Source: Chlorobiales bacterium (GTDB lineage Bacteria > Bacteroidota > Chlorobiia > Chlorobiales > Chlorobiaceae). Taken from it: a DNA stretch of 11,170 bases. Shown here in pieces: positions 1 to 7,295 of the stretch. The stretch is taken from NCBI GenBank assembly GCA_022360275.1, contig JAKSDC010000144.1:1-11170 (forward strand), read 5' to 3'. The notes beneath the pieces are model-generated. The model ran no database searches and was not told the DNA's origin. It was given only the letters and a program-made list of their open reading frames with translations. Numbering within the stretch: the first letter of the stretch is position 1; the number at the start of each line of letters is the position of its first letter. The position numbers were made by a program, and so were the translations under genes.

Positions 1-2064
1 AGCGGATAGCTCTTTTCTTTGTTTTTCTTTTTCGGCAAGATCGTCAAGGTTTTTTTTCAGGGTCTGCTTTTCGACAAGAAGTTGCTGCAGTGCAAGTTCA
101 GCATCTTTTTTTTCCTGTTCGGCGCTCTCAAACTTCTTTTCAAGTTCCGGTTTGTCTGCAAGCAAGGCGGCTATTTCCTCAAGACGGCTTTTCATTACTT
201 GCTGCTCACTGTCAAGGGTATTGAAATCTTTCCTGCAAGTTTTGTGTTCAACGGTCAGTTTTTCAAGGCGCGACGTAGCCATCGCAAGCGCTCCGGCACG
301 GTTTTCAGCGTCCGAAAGGGTTTCAAGCTCGGCTTTTACAGCCGCGCGGACTTCAGGCTTGTAGCCAAGTGAAGCTATTTCAGCCTTGATCAGTGAAAGT
401 TTTCGGAGCTCCTCTGCTGCATAGGATTCCGACGTAAGAGCGTCGCGGATTTCCCGGAGCTCGGCAGCCTGGCTTTTCCGGTTTTTTGCGGTTTCATCGT
501 ATGCTGCTTCAAGTTCTTCAAGCTGTTTCAGCCGTTCATCAAGTACCGAAAGCTTGTTTCTGATGGCTTGAAACTGTTCTTGTTGTGTATTGTACTCCAA
601 CTGTTTTTTTTCAAGAGCGTGCCAGAGCGTTTCGAGCTGTTTTTTTTCTTCTTTTTCATGGACAAGCTGTTTCTCGGCATTGCGGTACCGGGCACGGTAC
701 TCTTCGAGCACCTTTTTCTTATGGGCTTCATCGACTGTCGAGTGGCAGAGCGGGCAGAGGGTTCCTTGGATGCCTTTGAGCTCCAGACCATTTTTTTTAA
801 TCTCCTCAAGGCTTTCGACCAGTGTAGTTATACGGTTGTCGACCTCCGAGAGTGAACGCATGCAGCGGTCTTTTCCTTCAAGCTCTTTTTTGAGCTCCCT
901 GGTTGATATTTCAAGTATTTCTTGCTCCTTGCGAAGATCAAGAATTGCCCGGCGGTCAGCCAGCAGGAGCGCTATTTTTTCTTTCAGATGCTTCAACGCT
1001 GCGTCCGACGTTTGCAAAGCCGACTCAAGGGTTTCGGCCCTGTGGGACGCTTTTTCTGTTTTAAGCGTTTTCGTCGATTCAATCCTTATGCTGTCCTGGC
1101 GCAGCTTGTCTACGGTTTTTGAGAGACGCTCCAGAACAGCAAGCTGCTCTTTCAACTCGTTGAATCTTCTGATATTCTGCTCTATAGTCACCCTGCTGTC
1201 GACCAGTGTCCGTAATTCCGCTTCTTCTTCCATGAGCTTTTTGCCGCGGGCAGCAAGTTCACCCTTGCGGGACTCCATCCCGGCAATTTGAGCCTTGAGA
1301 GACTTCCGTTCCAGTTCTCGTTCTTTCATGGCCGTCAACTGCTGCTCCAGCTCCATGCATAGCGCAGCGCAGGCGGATAGTTTCTTTTCGGCTTTTTTCG
1401 ACTCGGAGGTTGTTGCTTTCAACTCAGTGCGCAACGTCGGGGAGCGGGAAACATCATCGCACAAGGTGCCGATTCTGCCGGAGAGGTAGGTGATTTCCTC
1501 ACCGAGCACTCTTGTCTTTTCCTTTGCTCTGTCAGCCAGTGCAGCGTAGCGGTCAATCCGGAGGATTTGAGCCAGGATTTCCTTGCGTTCTTTAGGGGAT
1601 TTAAGGGTGAACTCGTTTGACCGCCCCTGGCTGATAAAAGAAGAGCTGATAAAGGCATCGTAATCAAGTCCGACAAGATCGAGAATTTTTTTCTGGGTGA
1701 GACGAAGCGTGTTTTCGTTCAGGCTTTTGAATGCGCCGGTTTCAGGATCAAAAATATGCAGGTCGACCTGCTCGGTGGCGCCTCCGCTTTTTTTTCTTGC
1801 TGATCTCCGTTGAATCCTGTAGGTTTTTTCGTTTGTCTCGAAGATGCAGGAAACCTGCATATCATCGGCATTCTCGTTGATCAATCCTTCTTTCCCTGTG
1901 CGGCCTTTTCCCCAGATACACCAGCCCAGTGCTTCGATAAGGCTTGATTTGCCGGCAGCATTGGCTCCCGTCAGGCAGGCGATCCTGAAACGCTCGAAGT
2001 CGAGTTCCTGCGGCTTTTCACCGTAACTCTGGAAATTGCTGATGGTGAGTTTTTTCGGAATCAT
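1..2064 (-). CDS. sbcC: SbcC/Rad50-type zinc-hook ATPase, C-terminal part missing (window edge)
   Basis: The frame is open without a stop from an ATG at 2064 to base 1 (688 codons), so the gene continues beyond the left edge. Residues 33-40 read GANAAGKS, a Walker A site, preceded by a typical SMC/Rad50 start (KKLTISNFQSYG). A Q-loop lies at about residues 143-148 (FISQGR, Gln146). From about residue 200 the protein is Lys/Glu/Leu-rich coiled coil. It is interrupted at 437-440 by CPLC, the CxxC zinc hook that dimerises Rad50/SbcC arms. After the hook a returning coiled coil runs to the edge. The signature motif and Walker B should lie in the missing part. Family knowledge: SbcC with the nuclease SbcD opens hairpins and processes DNA ends. 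No SbcD is visible here. The gene starts 24 bases after the lptB stop on the same strand, so co-transcription is likely. The RBS is weak (AGAAAG). Several 8-base A runs occur in the coding strand. Confidence 0.9.
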   Translation of the reverse strand, partial: MIPKKLTISNFQSYGEKPQELDFERFRIACLTGANAAGKSSLIEALGWCIWGKGRTGKEGLINENADDMQVSCIFETNEKTYRIQRRSARKKSGGATEQVDLHIFDPETGAFKSLNENTLRLTQKKILDLVGLDYDAFISSSFISQGRSNEFTLKSPKERKEILAQILRIDRYAALADRAKEKTRVLGEEITYLSGRIGTLCDDVSRSPTLRTELKATTSESKKAEKKLSACAALCMELEQQLTAMKERELERKSLKAQIAGMESRKGELAARGKKLMEEEAELRTLVDSRVTIEQNIRRFNELKEQLAVLERLSKTVDKLRQDSIRIESTKTLKTEKASHRAETLESALQTSDAALKHLKEKIALLLADRRAILDLRKEQEILEISTRELKKELEGKDRCMRSLSEVDNRITTLVESLEEIKKNGLELKGIQGTLCPLCHSTVDEAHKKKVLEEYRARYRNAEKQLVHEKEEKKQLETLWHALEKKQLEYNTQQEQFQAIRNKLSVLDERLKQLEELEAAYDETAKNRKSQAAELREIRDALTSESYAAEELRKLSLIKAEIASLGYKPEVRAAVKAELETLSDAENRAGALAMATSRLEKLTVEHKTCRKDFNTLDSEQQVMKSRLEEIAALLADKPELEKKFESAEQEKKDAELALQQLLVEKQTLKKNLDDLAEKEKQRKELSA

Positions 2065-2088
2065 CGCTTTCTGGCAGGGATTCGGAGA

Positions 2089-2823
2089 TCAATAGCGATC
2101 AAGCGAGAATTTTTCACCGAGATAGACCTTTCTTGCCTCAGGGTTTGCCGCAATCTCTTCGGGGGTTCCCTTGATGAAAATCGTACCGTCGAACAACAGG
2201 TAAGCGTGGTTGGTGATAGAGAGCGTTTCGTGTACGTTGTGGTCTGTAATCAGCACACCGATATTGCGTTTTACCAGCCCTTCGACAATTTCCTGAATGT
2301 CCTCGACAGCGATCGGATCGACACCGGCGAACGGTTCGTCAAGCAAAATGAATTTGGGGTCGAGAGCAAGCGCCCGTGCTATCTCGGTACGGCGCCTTTC
2401 ACCGCCGGAAAGGGCGTAGCCCATGCTTTTGCGTATATGTGCAATGTTCAGGTCATCGAGCATCTCTTCAGTTCTTTCCTTTTGCTCCGTTTTTGACAGA
2501 GAGGAGAATTCCAGAACGCTCTGAATGTTGTCTTCCACGGACATTTTTCTAAATACCGAAGCTTCCTGGGGAAGGTAGCCGATACCGAGCCGAGCCCGTT
2601 TGTACATAGGCAGGTCGGTAATATTCCGGTCGTCAAGAAACACGTCGCCCGCGTTCGGCCTGACCAGCCCGACGATCATGTAGAACGTGGTTGTCTTTCC
2701 CGCGCCGTTCGGCCCCAGCAGCCCGACAATCTCACCCTGCTTAACTTCCAGGGTCGAGCTTCTGACAACTTCACGCTTGTTGTAGATCTTTTTCAGTCCT
2801 TTGCAACTGAGGGTGGAAATCAT
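2089..2823 (-). CDS. lptB: LptB, ATPase of the LPS transport ABC complex
   Basis: This 244-residue ATPase is close to the usual LptB length of about 240. Walker A is GPNGAGKTT (37-45), the Q-loop is YLPQEASVF (83-91, Gln86), the ABC signature is LSGGERRR (138-145), Walker B is FILLDEPF (158-165) with Glu163, and the switch His is in TDHN (His195). The combination of a YLPQEASVF-type Q-loop, SGGERRR and DEPFAGVDP is characteristic of LptB within ABC ATPases. Known role: a cytoplasmic dimer that binds LptF/LptG and powers extraction of LPS from the inner membrane. The neighbours lptA, lptC and lptFG are not in the window. The ATG at 2823 is preceded by GAAGAGAG, a reasonable RBS. sbcC follows on the same strand 24 bases downstream. 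I could not identify a convincing promoter in the upstream gap. Confidence 0.95.
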   Translation of the reverse strand: MISTLSCKGLKKIYNKREVVRSSTLEVKQGEIVGLLGPNGAGKTTTFYMIVGLVRPNAGDVFLDDRNITDLPMYKRARLGIGYLPQEASVFRKMSVEDNIQSVLEFSSLSKTEQKERTEEMLDDLNIAHIRKSMGYALSGGERRRTEIARALALDPKFILLDEPFAGVDPIAVEDIQEIVEGLVKRNIGVLITDHNVHETLSITNHAYLLFDGTIFIKGTPEEIAANPEARKVYLGEKFSLDRY

Positions 2824-3130
2824 CTCGTTACTCTCTTCATATTACACCCCAAATGCCATGCTACAGCAGGTTTCAGATACCAGGCCATTTTTCAATATAA
2901 GAGATTCCTGAGATGTGTGGGGGAGAAAGGCTTACTCGATTCTCTTTACGAAGAGAATATGTGATTTGCAAAAGTGAGTGAAAGGAAAAAAGTTTCCAGA
3001 ATCTACTCACTGGGGGCACTGTTAAAACGAGATATTTTTTTGCTGTGTAATATGTTGTATGGCTCCCGAAGGAGTTGCTGACTCTCTCATCGTGTTGATT
3101 GCTCGTAAGTTTTTGCCGATTCCCGGTTTT
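2824..3130. other. 307-base spacer between kelch gene and lptB, hairpin-rich, no gene seen
   Basis: No plausible coding region was found. Three inverted repeats are visible. At 2939-2958, ATTCTCTT and AAGAGAAT flank a TACG loop. At 2973-3011 there is a two-part stem (see the terminator entry). At 3061-3076 the minus strand reads CTCC-TTCG-GGAG, a stem closed by a C(UUCG)G tetraloop. Transcription on both sides runs on the minus strand, so the spacer should contain the end of the kelch transcript and the lptB promoter. TATATT and TAATAT hexamers occur on the minus strand in the part next to lptB, but neither has a good -35 partner at the right distance. Confidence 0.6.
2970..3011 (-). terminator. 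Possible terminator of the kelch transcript
   Basis: On the minus strand, AGTGAGT (3011-3005) pairs perfectly with ACTCACT (2979-2973). Inside this, GGAAA (2997-2993) pairs with TTTCC (2988-2984) around a four-base loop. The outer stem is followed on the minus strand by TTT then GC, so the U-tract is short. It lies about 120 bases past the kelch stop. It could act as a weak intrinsic terminator or as a structured 3' UTR or leader element. Confidence 0.4.
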
Positions 3131-4324
3131 TTATAGAGAGGAGCTTATCACCGATGAAAGCAGTTTTTTTATACCGGCACTTTTGTTGTGCTGCGATCCA
3201 CCGACCACATAGATGATGTTCTGGTCGGTTGTAACCGCTCCATGGGACAATCTGTCCACAAGGATCGAAGTACCTGTCTCCCACGCGTCGGACGCCGGGT
3301 CATATATATCTACGGTATCTGTCGAATCATGTTCACATACACCCCCGATGGCATAGATCTTTCCTTCGTTATCGATAACTGCTGAAAAAGCGCCCCGTGG
3401 TGTCGGCATGTCGGTTTTCTGTTCCCAGGAATCTTCTGCAGGATTATAGGCTTCGACTGTCGGCAGCCATTGGCAATTTTCTCCAAGGCCCCCCATTACA
3501 TATATCAGCCCGTCCTTTCCGAGAACCGCCGCCGGGCCGCTTCTTGGCGTTTGCATCGGGGCGGCATCTGCCCATGTGTCTGTCTGGACATTGTATTTGT
3601 CTGTCTTGTTGAGCTTTATGACCTGCGATGATTTTTCTGAAGGGTTGGAGGGGTCGGGCCAGGTGCGCTCAATGCCGTAACCACCGAAAACATAGATGAA
3701 CCCGTCGGCGGTGGAGACTGCAGCATGAAAAACCCGTTCTCTGGGCATCGGGGGTTTCAGCGACCAGGCATTTGTATTTTTAGAAGGATCATATTGTTGA
3801 ACGATATTGCTTATCGAGCCAGAGGCGGCCAGAATTTTATATCTCGGGTCGTTGTAGTTGTTTTCGGTCATTTTGATGTATCCTCCGAAAGAGTAGATTT
3901 TGTCGTCGCTTCCCGTTGCGGCGGCATTTCCGGCATGAGGATAGAGCATCGCTTCTTTTGTGACCCATGTTTTTGTGCTCGGGTCATATGCATCGACAAG
4001 TGAAGCTTCTTTTTGAAAAAGGGAGTCGTTTCCAATTGAAGTGCGCCCGCCGATTGCATAAATCCTGCCGTTTACCGAGGTGATTCCAAGACAGTCTCTC
4101 GCTGTATGCAGTTCCGCTTCCGGGACCCATTCGAGGTTACGCAGGCGGATGTCCTGCGGCTTGATATGCAGGTTTTTTTTGATGGTGAACCTGGGGCCGG
4201 TTTTGCGCAGCTTGTTTTTGAACGGTGTCGATGCGGTTTTTTTCTGTTCCAGGCCTGTTTTTTTCGGAGATGGGCTTGTTTGTAAATCCAGAACTTGCAT
4301 GATTTCCATCTGAGGTTTGTTCAT
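3131..4324 (-). CDS. Kelch-repeat beta-propeller protein, apparently cytoplasmic
   Basis: The protein has 397 residues. Six kelch repeats are marked by the IY-x-x-GG pattern, with Gly pairs at about 92, 147, 214, 278, 327 and 375. Each of the first five is followed by a Y-D/N-x(n)-W element (Trp at 120, 187, 251, 300, 348). The sixth blade stops about 21 residues after its GG and has no Trp. The N-terminal segment around Trp66 (NLEWVPEAEL) could supply the closing strand of a six-bladed propeller. Residues 1-60 are basic, low-complexity and rich in Lys/Thr/Pro, with no signal peptide or membrane segment. Kelch propellers usually bind proteins or, more rarely, are enzymes (galactose-oxidase type); nothing here identifies a ligand or catalytic site. 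The ATG at 4324 has an AGGAAA RBS about nine bases upstream. The gene is alone and diverges from the dehydrogenase gene to its right. Function unknown. Confidence 0.85.
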   Translation of the reverse strand: MNKPQMEIMQVLDLQTSPSPKKTGLEQKKTASTPFKNKLRKTGPRFTIKKNLHIKPQDIRLRNLEWVPEAELHTARDCLGITSVNGRIYAIGGRTSIGNDSLFQKEASLVDAYDPSTKTWVTKEAMLYPHAGNAAATGSDDKIYSFGGYIKMTENNYNDPRYKILAASGSISNIVQQYDPSKNTNAWSLKPPMPRERVFHAAVSTADGFIYVFGGYGIERTWPDPSNPSEKSSQVIKLNKTDKYNVQTDTWADAAPMQTPRSGPAAVLGKDGLIYVMGGLGENCQWLPTVEAYNPAEDSWEQKTDMPTPRGAFSAVIDNEGKIYAIGGVCEHDSTDTVDIYDPASDAWETGTSILVDRLSHGAVTTDQNIIYVVGGSQHNKSAGIKKLLSSVISSSL

Positions 4325-4508
4325 GTGAGTGTTTCCTGTTTTGATGGTTGAGATGGGGATAAGGCCCGTCGTAGGATACTATTAAAAGTTGTCGTCTAAA
4401 TGGATTTTATGTTGTGCAGCCGAAACAAGTTTTGTAACTATTCGAAGTTAAGGAAAAGATTTCTCTTAGATATCGTCGGGAAAAAGTGAACTTTCTTGGT
4501 TGTTTACA
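4325..4508. other. Divergent spacer between kelch and dehydrogenase genes
   Basis: This 184-base spacer must hold the promoters of both divergent genes. A short inverted repeat (TAACT at 4435-4439, AGTTA at 4446-4450, with a TTCGAA palindrome across its right half) could be a regulator site. TTGTGC at 4412-4417 lies 17 bases before TAACTA at 4435-4440, a poor match to a sigma-70 promoter. The kelch side has TAGTAT on the minus strand with no good -35. None of these can be called firmly. Confidence 0.3.
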
Positions 4509-5378
4509 ATGATCGACCTGCAAATTGAAGAAAAGGTTGTGCTGGTAACCGGAGCAAACCATGGCATTGGTGCGGCAACGGCAAAAGCTTTTGCTGCTCA
4601 GGGGGCAAAGGTTTTTCTTACATATTTCCGGGAGCCTTGTGTGCACACCTCTGCAGAATTGGAAAATGCAAAAGGGGCAGGTGTGAGCGGTGTTTTACTT
4701 TATCGAGCCAATCAGCAGCAGACAGCCGAGTCAATTCTGAAGTCGATATCATCATTTGGTGGTACAGCAGCGGCAAAAGAAATTGATTTATCAGACACTC
4801 GCAATATCCCCCTCCTTTTCGATTATTGCGAAAATGTGCTTGGTCCGGTTGACATCCTTGTAAATAATCATACCTACTGCGCGCTCGATACTTTCGATCC
4901 GGCAAAGGAGACCGCCGAAGGGTTCGGTATTCACGCGATAACAGCAGATGACATCGATGTGAACTGCGCGGTCAACACGCGTTCTTATGCACTCATGATA
5001 TCCGAGTATACGCGACGGCTTCTGGAACGGAAAGCTGAGGCAGGACGTATTATAAATCTGAGTACTGATGCTGCTCATGCCCATGAATCCAACGTCAGCT
5101 ATGCGGCAAGCAAACATGCAATAGAGTCGTACAGCCGTTCAGCGGCTATTGAATTAGGCCGATACGGAATCACCGTCAATATAGTTGCTCCCGGTCCGAT
5201 ACAGACAGGTTATCTGACTCCGGAGGAAGAAGCTCATATTGCAGCCGGCACTCCGCTGCACCGTATCGGCAAACCTGAGGATGTTGCCGATGTGATTGTT
5301 TTCCTTGCATCTGAAAAGGCTCGCTGGTTGACCGGACAGCTCATTTATGTCGGCGGCGGATGGAGAATGCATCAGTGA
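4509..5378 (+). CDS. Short-chain dehydrogenase/reductase (SDR) family oxidoreductase
   Basis: A 289-residue classical SDR. Numbering from the ATG at 4509, the cofactor-binding motif TGANHGIG is at 14-21, a variant NNHT (instead of NNAG) at 119-122, Asn156 in VNT, catalytic Ser185 in NLST, and the active-site pair Tyr198/Lys202 in YAASK. The Ser-Tyr distance of 13 residues is normal. The C-terminal part (VAPGPIQTGY, then LTGQLIYVGGGW) is typical of FabG-like enzymes. It is about 40 residues longer than the usual 250, with extra sequence between the cofactor site and NNHT and around residues 124-150. The substrate cannot be told from sequence; annotation as a 3-oxoacyl-ACP reductase would be a guess. 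An in-frame TTG at 4500 would add three residues. The ATG is preferred because the first strand (KVVLVTG) then sits at the normal distance. Neither start has a clear RBS. The next gene follows after 107 bases. Confidence 0.88.
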   Translation: MIDLQIEEKVVLVTGANHGIGAATAKAFAAQGAKVFLTYFREPCVHTSAELENAKGAGVSGVLLYRANQQQTAESILKSISSFGGTAAAKEIDLSDTRNIPLLFDYCENVLGPVDILVNNHTYCALDTFDPAKETAEGFGIHAITADDIDVNCAVNTRSYALMISEYTRRLLERKAEAGRIINLSTDAAHAHESNVSYAASKHAIESYSRSAAIELGRYGITVNIVAPGPIQTGYLTPEEEAHIAAGTPLHRIGKPEDVADVIVFLASEKARWLTGQLIYVGGGWRMHQ

Positions 5379-5401
5379 AAAGCAACATCCCTTTTTCATT
5401 G

Positions 5402-5431
5402 TGAGATCCAAATCTCATGAGCTGTCATGAG
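5402..5431 (+). other. Two overlapping, mutually exclusive hairpins downstream of the SDR gene
   Basis: TGAGAT (5402-5407) pairs with ATCTCA (5412-5417) around CCAA. CTCATGA (5414-5420) pairs with TCATGAG (5425-5431) around GCTG. The two stems share 5414-5417, so only one can form fully. No T-run follows either stem, so a simple intrinsic terminator is unlikely. It lies 54 bases before the carbonic anhydrase start. Confidence 0.3.
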
Positions 5432-5485
5432 GTTGTAAGTGTGGTGAAATTCCAGTTTTTCGAATAATCAGATCTGTTTTCAGGC

Positions 5486-6034
5486 ATGGCGACAGTATTA
5501 CCCTATAAAGGCATGTATCCTGATATTCACGAATCGGTGTTTATGGCTGATGGCGCTCGTGTTATCGGTGATGTAACCATTGGAGCGCATTCAAGCGTCT
5601 GGTTCAACACGGTTGTCCGTGGGGATGTCTGTCCGATACGGATAGGTGAGAAAACAAGCGTTCAGGACAATGCCACGCTGCATGTGACCCATGATACCGG
5701 ACCGCTCAACATCGGCAGCAATGTTACCATAGGTCATGGGGCGGTGCTGCATGCCTGTACCGTAGAAGATAGTGTGCTTATCGGTATGGGGGCGGTGCTG
5801 CTCGACGATTGTGTTATCGAGCCTTATTCGATAGTTGCGGCAGGCTCGCTGGTCAGGCAGGGGTTCACCGTGCCGTCGGGTATGCTGGTGGCCGGCGTTC
5901 CCGCAAAAGTCATGCGCCCCGTTACCGACGCCGAGCGCCAAACGATTGACGAATCGCCCGAGAATTATGTCCGGTATGTGCAGGACTACCGTGATGGAGG
6001 ATACGAAGGGAAAGGTCATGGTGAAGTGAAGTGA
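5486..6034 (+). CDS. Gamma-class carbonic anhydrase family protein (left-handed beta-helix)
   Basis: This 182-residue protein consists mostly of hexapeptide repeats (IGDVTIG, IGSNVTIG, VLIGMGAV and similar) that fold as a left-handed beta-helix. Three zinc-ligand histidines of the gamma-CA family are present: His69 in HVTHD, and His84 and His89 in IGHGAVLH, with the canonical five-residue spacing between the last two. Arg45-Gly-Asp47 and Gln60-Asp61-Asn62 match conserved active-site positions. The acidic loop that carries the proton-shuttle Glu of archaeal Cam is absent, so it resembles the shorter CamH/YrdA/PaaY type, of which some members are active and others are not. The likely role is CO2/bicarbonate interconversion in the cytoplasm as a trimer, which is an inference. 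The FAD enzyme gene follows 52 bases downstream. The ATG follows an undistinguished AGGC-type RBS. Confidence 0.9.
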   Translation: MATVLPYKGMYPDIHESVFMADGARVIGDVTIGAHSSVWFNTVVRGDVCPIRIGEKTSVQDNATLHVTHDTGPLNIGSNVTIGHGAVLHACTVEDSVLIGMGAVLLDDCVIEPYSIVAAGSLVRQGFTVPSGMLVAGVPAKVMRPVTDAERQTIDESPENYVRYVQDYRDGGYEGKGHGEVK

Positions 6035-6086
6035 TTTCAGTAAATTGCAGCACAAATTCCGATAACATCTTTTAAACAGGCAGATA

Positions 6087-7277
6087 ATGAAAAGTGATGT
6101 GGTTATTGTCGGCGGCGGCATCAGCGGGCTGAGCCTTGCGTTTTATTCCGCAAAAGCGGGGTTCAAAACCACCTTGCTGGAAAAAAGCGACAGTCCGGGC
6201 GGATCGTTCAACTCTCACCGGTATACCGGCAACAACACAGAGTTCTGGCATGAGATGGGGGCGCATACCTGTTATAACTCCTATCAGAACCTGCTGGACA
6301 TTGTCGATGCCTGTCACCTTACCGATGCCATTATTCCCCGGGAGAAGGTTCCTTTTTCACTTTTGGCCGACAAGCAGCTTAAATCGGTTTTTTCAGCACT
6401 CAATATCTTCGAGGCGCTCAAGTCCATTCCAAATATTTTTTCCCTCAAGAAAGAAGGGCTGAGCGTTCGTGAGTATTACTCAAAGATCGTCGGCGTCAAC
6501 AACTACAAAAACGTACTCAGCCATTTCTTCAATGCGGTGCCATCACAGCCGACCGATGATTTTCCGGCGGATATGATGTTTAAATCCAGGCCTAAACGAA
6601 AAGAGGTGTTGAAGAACTATACCTTCAAGGAAGGCGTGCAATCGGTTGCAAGGGCGATTGCGAAAAGCAAGGGTATTAATGTTTTCACCAACCAGGAGGT
6701 TACCGGCATAGAGGTTGTCGATGGCAGTTATGCAATCACAACAAAAGCAGGAGTAACCCATTCAGCTTCCACGCTTGCTCTTGCAACACCTTCTGCAGTC
6801 TCTTCCCGGCTGCTTCAGACGATCGAAGCCGATATTTCGGGGCATCTCGGTTTACTCAAGGCTGCATCGGTTGATTCCGTCGGTGTTGTCGTCAAAAAAA
6901 ATGATCTGTCGATCAAGCCCGTTGCCGCGATCATTTCACCCGACGATATTTTCTTTTCTGCGGTATCCCGTGACACGGTTCCGGACGATAATTATAGAGG
7001 TTTTGCGTTTCATTTCAGGCCGGGAGAGAGCGATGAAACAAAAATGCGGAGAATAACCGATGTTCTCGGTATAACGGAGGATAAAATTGTTCACAGATAC
7101 GCGGTCATGAATACGGTGCCTTCGTTACGTGTCGGCCATCGAGAGTGGCTTGAAAAAATGGACGGCATGCTTGCGGGTAAAAACCTGCTGCTTACCGGCA
7201 ACTATTTCGGGGGGATGGCCATCGAGGATTGTGTGTCCCGATCTCTCAGCGAGAGCGATCGGTTGAGGAATGGATAA
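6087..7277 (+). CDS. FAD-dependent oxidoreductase, protoporphyrinogen oxidase (HemY)-like
   Basis: A 396-residue flavoprotein. The N-terminal dinucleotide-binding fold has GGGISG at 9-14, ending in an acidic residue, Glu33 in LLEK, followed by the SPGG motif (37-40) seen in amine-oxidase/protoporphyrinogen-oxidase/phytoene-desaturase proteins. Near the C-terminus TGNYFGG (370-376) followed by EDC (380-382) matches the FAD-contacting motif of HemY-type protoporphyrinogen oxidases (consensus near GNYxxGxxxxDC). This makes HemY-like the best call within the superfamily. It is shorter than most HemY proteins (about 450-480 residues). A role in haem or bacteriochlorophyll synthesis would fit a phototroph but is inferred; another tetrapyrrole or carotenoid oxidation remains possible. 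The ATG at 6087 has an AGGCAG RBS. The MscS gene starts 18 bases after the stop, implying co-transcription. Confidence 0.8.
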   Translation: MKSDVVIVGGGISGLSLAFYSAKAGFKTTLLEKSDSPGGSFNSHRYTGNNTEFWHEMGAHTCYNSYQNLLDIVDACHLTDAIIPREKVPFSLLADKQLKSVFSALNIFEALKSIPNIFSLKKEGLSVREYYSKIVGVNNYKNVLSHFFNAVPSQPTDDFPADMMFKSRPKRKEVLKNYTFKEGVQSVARAIAKSKGINVFTNQEVTGIEVVDGSYAITTKAGVTHSASTLALATPSAVSSRLLQTIEADISGHLGLLKAASVDSVGVVVKKNDLSIKPVAAIISPDDIFFSAVSRDTVPDDNYRGFAFHFRPGESDETKMRRITDVLGITEDKIVHRYAVMNTVPSLRVGHREWLEKMDGMLAGKNLLLTGNYFGGMAIEDCVSRSLSESDRLRNG

Positions 7278-7295
7278 TGAAGGTTTCCGATCAAA

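Noticed and set aside
590..1291. 233-residue plus-strand open frame, Ser/Arg/Phe-rich
   Set aside because: It is antisense to the sbcC coiled coil. Its Ser/Phe/Leu-rich composition is what the complement of Glu/Lys codons gives, and it has no RBS or domain.
3087..3284. 65-residue minus-strand frame overlapping the kelch 3' end, considered as a frameshifted last blade
   Set aside because: The continuation past the kelch stop has no Trp or kelch pattern, so it does not restore the blade.
5591..6121. 176-residue minus-strand open frame
   Set aside because: It lies opposite the carbonic anhydrase gene, whose zinc ligands and repeats are clear; the antisense product shows no recognisable pattern.
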